This document shows, in pieces, positions 17,076-24,646 of a DNA stretch of 64,000 bases. Every line of letters begins with the position of its first letter. Position 1 is the stretch's first letter. The stretch lies in assembly GCF_009733535.1 (NCBI RefSeq), contig NZ_SMMI01000003.1, forward strand, positions 124,001-188,000, in the 5' to 3' direction. This DNA is from Sphingobacterium endophyticum. Its GTDB lineage: Bacteria; Bacteroidota; Bacteroidia; Sphingobacteriales; Sphingobacteriaceae. Position numbers and translations under genes: made by a program. The notes beneath the pieces are model-generated. The model searched no databases. It was not told where the DNA came from and saw nothing but the letters and a program-made list of their open reading frames with translations.

Positions 17076-18539
17076 ATGAGAAAAATCTTATTTCTATTCT
17101 TAATTTTAACTACTACGGTTGTTTTTGGTCAGAAAAAACAGGAGTTACCTAATATTGTTATTGTATTTATGGATGATTTAGGATATGGTGATTTGGGAGT
17201 TACAGGAGCTTTGGATTATCATACCCCTGTTTTAGATAAAATGGCGAATACAGGTATACGATTTACAAATTTTTTGGTGCCGCAAGCGGTTTGTTCAGCG
17301 TCGAGATCGGCCTTATTGACTGGTAATTATCCGAATAGGATGGGCATTAGCGGGGCGTTTATGCCAAATACGGGAGTAGGATTACACCAACAGGAAATCA
17401 CTATGGCGGAAATGTTGAAAAGCAAAGGATATGCAACCCAAATTATTGGGAAATGGCACCTTGGCAGTGAACCTGAATTTATGCCGACCACACAGGGTTT
17501 TGACGCTTATTATGGTATTCCATATTCTAATGATATGTGGCCAGTAGGTTTTGATGGGCTGCCTGCAAAAGCGGATAGTTATGTTGCTAAATACCCTGTA
17601 TTACCCCTATTGAGCATCAAATCCGGACAGGTAATTCCTGATACGGTTATGAAAATCAATAATCTAGAAGACCAATCAAAATTAACAGAAAACTATACAA
17701 ATCAAGCTGTTAATTTTATAAAAACAAATAAAGACAAACCTTTCTTCCTTTACCTTGCCCATAGCATGACGCATGTTCCTATCGCAGCTTCCAAAAAATT
17801 CAGAGGGACCTCCGAGCAGGGCCTTTTCGGAGACGTGATGCATGAGATTGACGATTCCATGGGACAAATATTGCAAGCATTAAAAGCTAATGGAATAAGT
17901 GATCATACCATCGTGATATTTACCAGCGACAATGGACCATGGCTGAACTTCGGGAACCACAATGGCTCTGCAGGAGGATTTAGAGAAGGGAAAGGAGCGA
18001 GTTGGGAAGGCGGTCAGCGTGTTCCATGTATAATATCATGGCCTAGCAAAATTAAAGAAGGCCGAATTAACAACTACCTAACCAGTAGCATGGACATATT
18101 TGCCACCATTGCGGAGTTGACTAATTATTCGGACAATCCGCAGCAAATAGACGGAATCAGCTTTTTAGCTCAGTTAAAAGATCCAAAAGCACCAGAGTCT
18201 CGAACCTCCATGTATTATTATTATAATCAAAATGATCTTGAGGCTGTACGATATAAAAACTGGAAGTTATTCCTTCCGCATAAGTCAAGAAGCTATGAAG
18301 GAATACTTCCAGGGAATGATGGATTTGGCGGACAGTATAAGGAATTAGAAGTGAAAACCACGGAGCTCTATGATTTACGAAGAGATCCGAGTGAGCGTTA
18401 TAATGTTATTGATCAAAATCCGGAAATTGTTGAAAAACTATTAGAAATTGTAGATGAAGCCCGTCGAGATCTAGGTGATAACTTAACGAAATCCGAAGGA
18501 CAAAACCGTCGACCGCTCGGCCGGATAAATAAAAAATAG
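17076..18539 (+). CDS. Secreted arylsulfatase-family sulfatase
   Basis: 487-aa type I sulfatase with a signal peptide (residues 1-18, MRKILFLFLILTTTVVFG). It would hydrolyse sulfate esters in the periplasm. The formylglycine motif is Cys73-S-A-S-Arg77 (PQAVCSASRSALLTGNYP), the accepted C-x-A-x-R variant of C-x-P-x-R. Metal and active-site residues are visible in IVFMDDLGYGD, GKWHLG and IFTSDNGPW. The Cys-type site needs a formylglycine-generating enzyme or anSME maturase, and none is in the window. The gene stands alone after repeat island 2. Its substrate (polysaccharide, small aryl sulfate or other) is not predictable. It converges on mnmD with a 3-base gap. Confidence 0.9.
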   Translation: MRKILFLFLILTTTVVFGQKKQELPNIVIVFMDDLGYGDLGVTGALDYHTPVLDKMANTGIRFTNFLVPQAVCSASRSALLTGNYPNRMGISGAFMPNTGVGLHQQEITMAEMLKSKGYATQIIGKWHLGSEPEFMPTTQGFDAYYGIPYSNDMWPVGFDGLPAKADSYVAKYPVLPLLSIKSGQVIPDTVMKINNLEDQSKLTENYTNQAVNFIKTNKDKPFFLYLAHSMTHVPIAASKKFRGTSEQGLFGDVMHEIDDSMGQILQALKANGISDHTIVIFTSDNGPWLNFGNHNGSAGGFREGKGASWEGGQRVPCIISWPSKIKEGRINNYLTSSMDIFATIAELTNYSDNPQQIDGISFLAQLKDPKAPESRTSMYYYYNQNDLEAVRYKNWKLFLPHKSRSYEGILPGNDGFGGQYKELEVKTTELYDLRRDPSERYNVIDQNPEIVEKLLEIVDEARRDLGDNLTKSEGQNRRPLGRINKK

Positions 18540-18542
18540 GAT

Positions 18543-19208
18543 TTAAAGCTTGGTTGCTCTTAGCATTTCACGTTTGCCAGGAGCACCAGGCGCTTTTTCA
18601 ATACTAAAACCTAAAGCTTTCATTGCCCGTTTTAGATTGCCTGTGATAGCATAGGTAACAAATACTCCATTTGGTTTCAAAAATTGAGTCACATGAGCCA
18701 AGGTTTCAGGGGTCCACATCTCCGGTTGATGGATTTCTGCAAAAGCATCAAAATAAATCACATCAAATTGTTCCAAGCTATTGAATTCCATCACTTTCTG
18801 ATGTGCAATTTCCAAATGAATATTATCCGTTAATTTTATCTTTGAATTCAACGCTTCAGTATAATTCAATAAGAAATCCTTCCAGATATCTTCTGAAATA
18901 TATTGGTTGTATTCTGATTGACTTACTAACTCATTAGATAATGGAAAGGCTTCAATCCCAACATAATTTAGTCCGATTAAATTCTTTGCACAATAATCTG
19001 CTGTTAACAAGAAATTTAAACCTGTACCGAAACCAATCTCCAAAATAGAGGCATTCTTGGCAACATTTTTTTCTAACCAATAACGCAAGCCTGTATTTAA
19101 AAACACATGAATACTTTCTTGCTGAGCACCATGCTTGGAATGATAATGCTCTCCTATCTGTTCATGGAACAAAGTTTTTGATCCATCTGCTGTTTTAACG
19201 AATTCCAT
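18543..19208 (-). CDS. mnmD: tRNA (5-methylaminomethyl-2-thiouridine)(34) methyltransferase, MnmD type
   Basis: 221-aa SAM-dependent methyltransferase corresponding to the methyltransferase half of E. coli MnmC, without the FAD oxidase half. It would perform the last methylation of mnm5s2U at the tRNA wobble base. The SAM loop LEIGFGTGLNFLL and the family signature PGAPGKREMLRA at the C-terminus are clear, as is YFDAFAEIHQPEMWTPE. Stand-alone MnmD is the normal form in Bacteroidota. A TAGATTTG box lies 14 bases upstream. Confidence 0.9.
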   Translation of the reverse strand: MEFVKTADGSKTLFHEQIGEHYHSKHGAQQESIHVFLNTGLRYWLEKNVAKNASILEIGFGTGLNFLLTADYCAKNLIGLNYVGIEAFPLSNELVSQSEYNQYISEDIWKDFLLNYTEALNSKIKLTDNIHLEIAHQKVMEFNSLEQFDVIYFDAFAEIHQPEMWTPETLAHVTQFLKPNGVFVTYAITGNLKRAMKALGFSIEKAPGAPGKREMLRATKL

Positions 19209-19221
19209 TGTATATTTTTGG

Positions 19222-19229
19222 CAAATCTA
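19222..19229 (-). promoter_or_regulatory. Candidate -7 box TAGATTTG for mnmD
   Basis: Exact TAnnTTTG match on the minus strand, 14 bases upstream of the mnmD ATG. No TTTG at the expected -33 distance. Confidence 0.4.
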
Positions 19230-19268
19230 AAATAAAAACAAGTATTTTAGCTTGAGCAAATTACATAA

Positions 19269-20501
19269 ATGAAAGACATCATTAAAAATTATGGAAGTAT
19301 AATTTTGCTTCTGATAGGTATTACCGTTGGTAGCCTGATTGGAGTATTCTTCCCCCAACTGGTTGTAATCCTGAAACCTATCGGTGATATATTCCTGAAT
19401 TTACTCTTCGTTTCCGTTATCCCACTCTTGTTTTTTGCCATCTCCTCTTCGATTGCCAATATTGAGGATAGCAATAAATTAGGAAAGACCATCGGAATAA
19501 TGACAGCAGTATTTATTGGAACCATCATTATTGCGGCAATCGCAACAATTGCTGGTTTGTGGGCCTTTCCAGTAACGGCCATATCAGATGGATCTGCAGT
19601 CAATGAGGTTTTGTCGACCAATCCTAATGAAACTTGGGGAGATCGAATTGTCAGGTTCTTAACGGTTGATGAATTCGCTAATCTCCTTTCCCGCAAAAAT
19701 ATTCTTGCATTTGTCATCTTTGCCCTTCTTGTAGGAACAGCTACCCGAAAATCCGGTGAAATGGGAAAACAATTCACGGCATTTCTGAATGCAGGAAATA
19801 AAGTGATGGAAAACCTTCTCATTTTAGTGATGAAAGCAGGACCTATAGGCTTAGGGGCATATTTTGCTTATCAGGTAAAAACATTGGGACCTGAGCTGTT
19901 TGGATTTTACGCGAAACCTTTAGGGTTCTATTATGGATTTGGAATTATTTTCTTCCTAGTATTTTTCAGCTTTTACGCATTTATTGCGAAGGGTACTTCC
20001 GGCGTAAAAACATATTGGAAACATAATATTTCACCAACCTTAACGGCAATTAGTACCTGTAGCAGTTTGGCAACACTACCAGCGAACTTAATAGCAGCTA
20101 ATAGAATTGGTATTCCAAAGGAAATATCAAGCATCGTTATCCCAATAGGGAATACATTATATAAAAATGGCTCATCAATTTCCTCCATTTTGAAAATTTA
20201 TGTTGCATTTTCCATTTTAGGATGGGATTTCTTTGAACCAACTACCATGATTACTGCGGTAGGAATTACAGTATTAGTTTCTATGGTTGCTGGGGGAATT
20301 CCAAATGGTGGATTTATTGGAGAAATGCTCATGATTTCTCTTTATGGAATTCCAAATGAAGCCGTGCCATCTATCCTCATCATAGGGGCATTGGTCGATC
20401 CTTTAGCAACGGTCTTAAATGCAACTGGTGATACAGTTGCGGCAATGCTGGTCACGAAATTTTCTGGAGAACAATTTAATCCAGAACAACCTGAAGCCTA
20501 A
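19269..20501 (+). CDS. Dicarboxylate/amino acid:cation symporter family (SDF) protein
   Basis: 410-aa secondary transporter of the DAACS/SDF family, with about eight helices and two re-entrant hairpins. The serine-rich HP1 region (LTAISTCSSLATLPANLIAA) and the helix-8 block (GALVDPLATVLNATGDTVAA) are recognisable. Two binding motifs differ from glutamate/aspartate transporters. The NMDGT turn of helix 7 reads LYKNGSS. By alignment on LNATGD, the arginine that binds the substrate side-chain carboxylate in GltPh (Arg397) is Ala, and Asp390 is Gly. The substrate is therefore probably not a classical acidic amino acid (inference). It is divergent from mnmD and followed by a terminator. Confidence 0.88.
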   Translation: MKDIIKNYGSIILLLIGITVGSLIGVFFPQLVVILKPIGDIFLNLLFVSVIPLLFFAISSSIANIEDSNKLGKTIGIMTAVFIGTIIIAAIATIAGLWAFPVTAISDGSAVNEVLSTNPNETWGDRIVRFLTVDEFANLLSRKNILAFVIFALLVGTATRKSGEMGKQFTAFLNAGNKVMENLLILVMKAGPIGLGAYFAYQVKTLGPELFGFYAKPLGFYYGFGIIFFLVFFSFYAFIAKGTSGVKTYWKHNISPTLTAISTCSSLATLPANLIAANRIGIPKEISSIVIPIGNTLYKNGSSISSILKIYVAFSILGWDFFEPTTMITAVGITVLVSMVAGGIPNGGFIGEMLMISLYGIPNEAVPSILIIGALVDPLATVLNATGDTVAAMLVTKFSGEQFNPEQPEA

Positions 20502-20523
20502 TTATTCGGAACAATATTTTATT

Positions 20524-20565
20524 AAAAAGCTCTTTTTAGGAGAATAATCCAAAAGGAGCTTTTTC
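20524..20565 (+). terminator. Hairpin terminator after the SDF symporter
   Basis: AAAAAGCTC pairs with GAGCTTTTT (left arm from 20524, right arm ending about 20564), with an imperfect inner stem and a T-rich tail, 23 bases after the stop. Confidence 0.75.
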
Positions 20566-20747
20566 TTTTGAATCATTATTATTACAGTGCATCAGAATTA
20601 AGTTGCAAAGTTATATGAAAGGAAAATACCATGATCAAGTTAATTAAATTGACTATCAATACATTAACAAATTACGGGTAGGTAAATTAGAATTATTCTA
20701 AATAGTTCAATTTCTTTGCTAAATTCATTCCTTGGAGTAGTATTTTG

Positions 20748-20755
20748 TAATTTTG
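20748..20755 (+). promoter_or_regulatory. Candidate -7 box TAATTTTG for ccmE-ccmF
   Basis: Exact TAnnTTTG match, 29 bases upstream of the ccmE ATG at 20785. The remaining 20566-20747 stretch shows no gene. Confidence 0.45.
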
Positions 20756-20784
20756 CAGTTGGATTATTATTTATTCTAATAAAG

Positions 20785-21204
20785 ATGAAGAAAAGTTCGA
20801 TCATTTTAATTGTAATTATAGCGATAGCTATTGCGATGATACTTGTGATCTATACCGATTCTAGTACATATTCAACATTTACAGAAGCGAAGGAAAAGAA
20901 GACCGAGATTTATGTTGTAGGCGTATTGAATAAGCAAAAAGATTTACATTACGATCCGGTGAAAGATGCAAATCATTTTTCCTTTTATATGTATGACAAT
21001 GACAGTACAGAATGCCAGGTTGTATTCAATGGTTCAAAACCACAGGATATTGAAAGGTCTGAACAAATCGTATTGACTGGAAAAATGGAAGGCGGTGTTT
21101 TCCATGCAAGTAAGATATTGATGAAATGTCCTTCGAAATACAATCAGGATCAAATGGAGGTTATTGAAACAACCTCAACACCTGCAACCGCATCTGTTAA
21201 TTAA
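20785..21204 (+). CDS. ccmE: Cytochrome c maturation heme chaperone CcmE, Cys-type
   Basis: Membrane-anchored periplasmic heme chaperone, 139 aa: one N-terminal helix (residues ~5-23), then an OB-fold. In E. coli CcmE heme is held covalently by His130 in an HxxxY motif. Here the corresponding segment is HASKILMKCPSKYNQ, i.e. CxxxY with Cys115 and Tyr119, the variant described in archaea and some sulfate reducers. The frame is open to 20716, but ATG 20785 gives a proper anchor and sits downstream of a -7 box. ccmF follows 22 bases later. The acidic/Thr-rich tail is not conserved in my memory of the family. Confidence 0.88.
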   Translation: MKKSSIILIVIIAIAIAMILVIYTDSSTYSTFTEAKEKKTEIYVVGVLNKQKDLHYDPVKDANHFSFYMYDNDSTECQVVFNGSKPQDIERSEQIVLTGKMEGGVFHASKILMKCPSKYNQDQMEVIETTSTPATASVN

Positions 21205-21226
21205 CAATTCATTACCTTAAAATTCT

Positions 21227-23695
21227 ATGGACGTAAATTACGTTGGAGAAAATCTACTTCCAGGTCAAATTGGACAGTTTTTCGTAGTCCTATCATTTGG
21301 AGCTGCACTATTATCCTTCATTTCCTATTTCTTTGCTACAAAATATCCAGAAGAAAAATCGTGGAAACAATTGGGGCGTATCGGATTTTGGCTAAATGCA
21401 TTATCCATCGTTGTCATTGGGGCCACGCTATTTTATATTATCTATAATCATTTATTTGTCTATCATTATGCCTGGGCGCATTCATCGATGACCCTTCCAA
21501 CCCATTATATTATTTCATCATTCTGGGAAGGACAAGAAGGGAGTTTTTGGTTATGGATGTTTTGGCAAGTGGTTATGGGATCAATCCTTGTTTTTAAGGC
21601 GAAAAGTTGGGAAAGTCCGGTGATGACCTTTGTGATGCTTTGTCAATTATTCTTAGCATCAATGCTTTTAGGCGTTGAAATATTCGGATCCCGAATTGGA
21701 AGTTCTCCCTTCATTTTATTACGTGAAGCGATGGACTGGCCGATTTTAAAAGACCCTAACTATTTGAACATGATTAAGGATGGTCGCGGGTTAAATCCAT
21801 TATTACAGAATTATTGGATGGTTATTCACCCTCCTACCTTATTCTTGGGTTTTGCTTCGATGATCGTTCCATTTGCATATGCTGCGGCAGGACTTTGGCA
21901 AAAACGCTATAAAGAATGGATTAATCCAGGTTTACCATGGGCCCTTTTTGCGGTGATGATCTTAGGAGCTGGAATTATCATGGGATCTTTCTGGGCTTAT
22001 GAAGCATTAAACTTTGGTGGATTCTGGGCCTGGGACCCTGTAGAAAATGTTTCTATTATCCCTTGGCTAACCTTAATTGCTGCCGTACACGTCATGGTGG
22101 CTTATAAGAATACTGGACATGCCTATTTCACAGCGGTATTCTTAGCGATGATCAGTTTTGTTTTAGTGATTTATGCATCTTACCTAACGCGAAGTGGTAT
22201 TTTGGGAGAAACTTCTGTTCACTCCTTTACCAGTTTAGGAATGTCTGGTCAGCTGATTATCTTCAATTTGATTTTCTTAATCATTATGATCGTCTTATTG
22301 GTATCCAGGAAAAAAGAAATGCCTAGCACCAAAAAAGAGGAAGAAATCTATTCCCGAGAATTCTGGTTATTTATTGGGGCATTAGTATTAACAGTTGCTT
22401 GTGTTCAGATGATTGCTACGACTTCCATTCCGGTATTCAATGCTTTATTTGGAACTAAAGTAGCCCCTCCTATTGATCCTATTCCACATTACAATAAATG
22501 GCAAGGTGCTTTTGCAGTTGTTGTCATGTTATTAACTGCCTTTACCCAATTCTTAAAATATAAAAGGACAGATAGCAAAAAATTCTGGGCTGCAACAATT
22601 GCTTCCTTAATATTTGCATTAATCATATCTGCAGTTGTCGTGTACTTTACTCATATCTACACGAACATTATGTTTATCCTACTTACCTTCACCTCAATCT
22701 TCTGTATTTTGGTGAACTTGCGAGTTTTAGGAGATTCATTCAAAGGAAAATGGCGTTTAGCAGGTTCAGCAGTTTCGCATATTGGCTTCGGATTATTGTT
22801 GATTGGAGCATTGATTGCTGCTGCAACGAATGAAGTTATTTCTGTAAATAATAGTAATTACATTGCTGTTGCAGGATTTGACCAAGTCGAAAAACCTGGA
22901 GACAACTTATTCCTTACAGAAGGAGAGCCTGTCAATATGGGGAAATATAAGATCACCTATATTGGCGATTCGGTAGCTAGACCCAATGTATTTTATAAGA
23001 TTAAATACGAAGAAGTTGATGAGGAAACAGGAAATGTAAAAAAATCTTTTATTCTAATGCCATTCGCGCAAAACAATCCGCAAATGGGAGGTTTAATTGG
23101 TACTCCTGGAACAAAACATTTCCTTACCCATGATATCTACACTTTAATTACGGCGGCGGCCTCAGACTCACAGAAACCGGCACAATCTGAAGAACAGGTC
23201 GGTTCAGCGGGATTTGAAGAATATGACGAACCGGCAACATACGAAGTAAATGTTGGAGATACATTACGATATAGAAACGGATTTTATGTAATCCAAGGTC
23301 TTAATAAAGACGCTAAATTGGAAAACATGCCTAAAGCAGAAGACGATATTTTGGTTGGAATGAAAATCAAAGTTGTTTCAGCTGACGGGAAGGAGTCATT
23401 GGTCGAGCCTGTTTTCTTAATCAAAGGCGGCAATACATTTGATTTTTACAAGGACGTTCCTGAACAGGGTCTTCGTTTTAGATTTACGAAGATTATGCCT
23501 GAGAAGAACAAGTTGGAATTAATGGCCTATCAAAAACCTCTTCCTGAAAAAAAATGGGTAGTTTTTAAAGCAATAAAATTCCCTTATATCAATTTCTTCT
23601 GGTGTGGTACTATCGTTATGACCATCGGTTTTGGAATGGCCATTTACAGAAGAGTAAAAGATAATAGAAATAAAGATTCTAAAGAAGTTGCATAA
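21227..23695 (+). CDS. ccmF: Cytochrome c-type biogenesis protein CcmF/CcsA (heme lyase)
   Basis: 822-aa polytopic protein that attaches heme from CcmE to apocytochrome c. The tryptophan-rich WWD domain is intact (ALNFGGFWAWDPVENVSIIP), as are WMVIHPPTLFLGFASM and the earlier SFWEGQEGSFWLWMF, typical of CcmF. About 15 helices, with a periplasmic soluble region at ~540-760 and a final helix at ~780-800. It is longer than E. coli CcmF (about 650 aa), mainly by this region, as is usual in Bacteroidota. It follows ccmE by 22 bases; its stop overlaps the next start by one base (TAATG). Confidence 0.92.
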   Translation: MDVNYVGENLLPGQIGQFFVVLSFGAALLSFISYFFATKYPEEKSWKQLGRIGFWLNALSIVVIGATLFYIIYNHLFVYHYAWAHSSMTLPTHYIISSFWEGQEGSFWLWMFWQVVMGSILVFKAKSWESPVMTFVMLCQLFLASMLLGVEIFGSRIGSSPFILLREAMDWPILKDPNYLNMIKDGRGLNPLLQNYWMVIHPPTLFLGFASMIVPFAYAAAGLWQKRYKEWINPGLPWALFAVMILGAGIIMGSFWAYEALNFGGFWAWDPVENVSIIPWLTLIAAVHVMVAYKNTGHAYFTAVFLAMISFVLVIYASYLTRSGILGETSVHSFTSLGMSGQLIIFNLIFLIIMIVLLVSRKKEMPSTKKEEEIYSREFWLFIGALVLTVACVQMIATTSIPVFNALFGTKVAPPIDPIPHYNKWQGAFAVVVMLLTAFTQFLKYKRTDSKKFWAATIASLIFALIISAVVVYFTHIYTNIMFILLTFTSIFCILVNLRVLGDSFKGKWRLAGSAVSHIGFGLLLIGALIAAATNEVISVNNSNYIAVAGFDQVEKPGDNLFLTEGEPVNMGKYKITYIGDSVARPNVFYKIKYEEVDEETGNVKKSFILMPFAQNNPQMGGLIGTPGTKHFLTHDIYTLITAAASDSQKPAQSEEQVGSAGFEEYDEPATYEVNVGDTLRYRNGFYVIQGLNKDAKLENMPKAEDDILVGMKIKVVSADGKESLVEPVFLIKGGNTFDFYKDVPEQGLRFRFTKIMPEKNKLELMAYQKPLPEKKWVVFKAIKFPYINFFWCGTIVMTIGFGMAIYRRVKDNRNKDSKEVA

Positions 23696-24468
23696 TGAGG
23701 ATTGTCCTGATTGGAAGCGGTAATATTGCCACCCATTTAGGGAAAGCATTCGCTGATGCAGGACATCAAATTTTGCAAGTATACAGCCATACAATAGCCA
23801 ATGCGAATGCATTGGCTATTGCTCTTTCCAGTGAAGGGATCAATGAATTAAAGGATATCAATCTAGGAGCAGATTTTTATTTGCTAGCGGTATCTGATCA
23901 TGTTCTGAAAGAAGTGATAGATTATCTTCCAAAAGATATAACTGGAGTAGTGGCTCATTGTTCAGGAGGAACAGATATTTCCCTTCTATCCCAGTTTAAT
24001 AATTACGGCGTCATTTATCCTATACAGAGCTTTTCTAAACATAAGGATTTGGATCTTCAGCATACGCCATTTGCTGTGGAAGGAAATAATCCGCTGTCAT
24101 TTGAGCTTTTGTATGGATTAGCAACTGAGATTTCGGATCATGTATTCCCATGTGATTCTCAGCAAAGACTGGCATTACATGTATCAGCTGTATTCGCAAA
24201 TAATTTTAGCAATGCTCTTTTTCAGGTTGCTTTTGAATTGTTGAAAGCGCATGATTTATCATTTGATCTTATTCGGCCCATCATCCAAGAAACGGCAGAA
24301 AAGGTGCAGAATCATGAGCCGAAGGACGTTCAGACAGGTCCAGCGGTAAGAAATGACAAAACCACGATGTCAACGCATTTCAACTTTATTAGTTCCCATC
24401 CTGATTGGCAACTTATTTACCAAAAAATGTCAGACCTTATTATTAAAACAAGAGAGAATAATTCATAA
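23695..24468 (+). CDS. Rossmann-like and DUF2520 domain protein
   Basis: 257-aa protein with an N-terminal NAD(P)-binding Rossmann domain (MRIVLIGSGNIATHLGKAF) and a C-terminal helical DUF2520 domain (HVSAVFANNFSNALFQVAFE; PIIQETAEKV; QTGPAVRNDKTTM). This resembles the ProC / 6-phosphogluconate-dehydrogenase arrangement. Substrate unknown; members are annotated as putative oxidoreductases. Translationally coupled to ccmF by one-base overlap, though no functional link is evident. A perfect 13-bp hairpin is embedded in the coding sequence at 23792-23821. Confidence 0.85.
   Translation: MRIVLIGSGNIATHLGKAFADAGHQILQVYSHTIANANALAIALSSEGINELKDINLGADFYLLAVSDHVLKEVIDYLPKDITGVVAHCSGGTDISLLSQFNNYGVIYPIQSFSKHKDLDLQHTPFAVEGNNPLSFELLYGLATEISDHVFPCDSQQRLALHVSAVFANNFSNALFQVAFELLKAHDLSFDLIRPIIQETAEKVQNHEPKDVQTGPAVRNDKTTMSTHFNFISSHPDWQLIYQKMSDLIIKTRENNS
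23792..23821. repeat. Perfect 13-bp inverted repeat inside the DUF2520 gene
   Basis: CAATAGCCAATGC (23792-23804), loop GAAT, GCATTGGCTATTG (23809-23821). It encodes the Ala-rich IANANALAIA stretch of the Rossmann domain, where a hairpin is not needed by the protein. Confidence 0.8.
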
Positions 24469-24532
24469 AATTAGGAATTCGGTAAATCGTATTTCTTATT
24501 GTTTATTTTTTCTTAATACCCATTGAACTTGC

Positions 24533-24540
24533 TAATTTTG
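24533..24540 (+). promoter_or_regulatory. Candidate -7 box TAATTTTG
   Basis: Exact TAnnTTTG match, about 106 bases upstream of the FMN glutamate-synthase-like gene. This leaves a leader of roughly 100 nt that contains TAACCGGTTA and a GGTTC/GAACC pairing. Confidence 0.45.
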
Positions 24541-24646
24541 CATGCAAATAACCGGTTACGTGGTTCTCAGCTTTTATGGCACATTTATAGCGGAACCTAA
24601 ACTGTGGTAAAATAAATTATAATAAGTTTAGCATAATATTTACATC

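Noticed and set aside
19289..19822. 177-codon open frame antisense to the SDF symporter
   Set aside because: It is rich in Ile/Thr/Arg with no recognisable domain and lies wholly opposite a well-supported membrane protein gene. Treated as a shadow.
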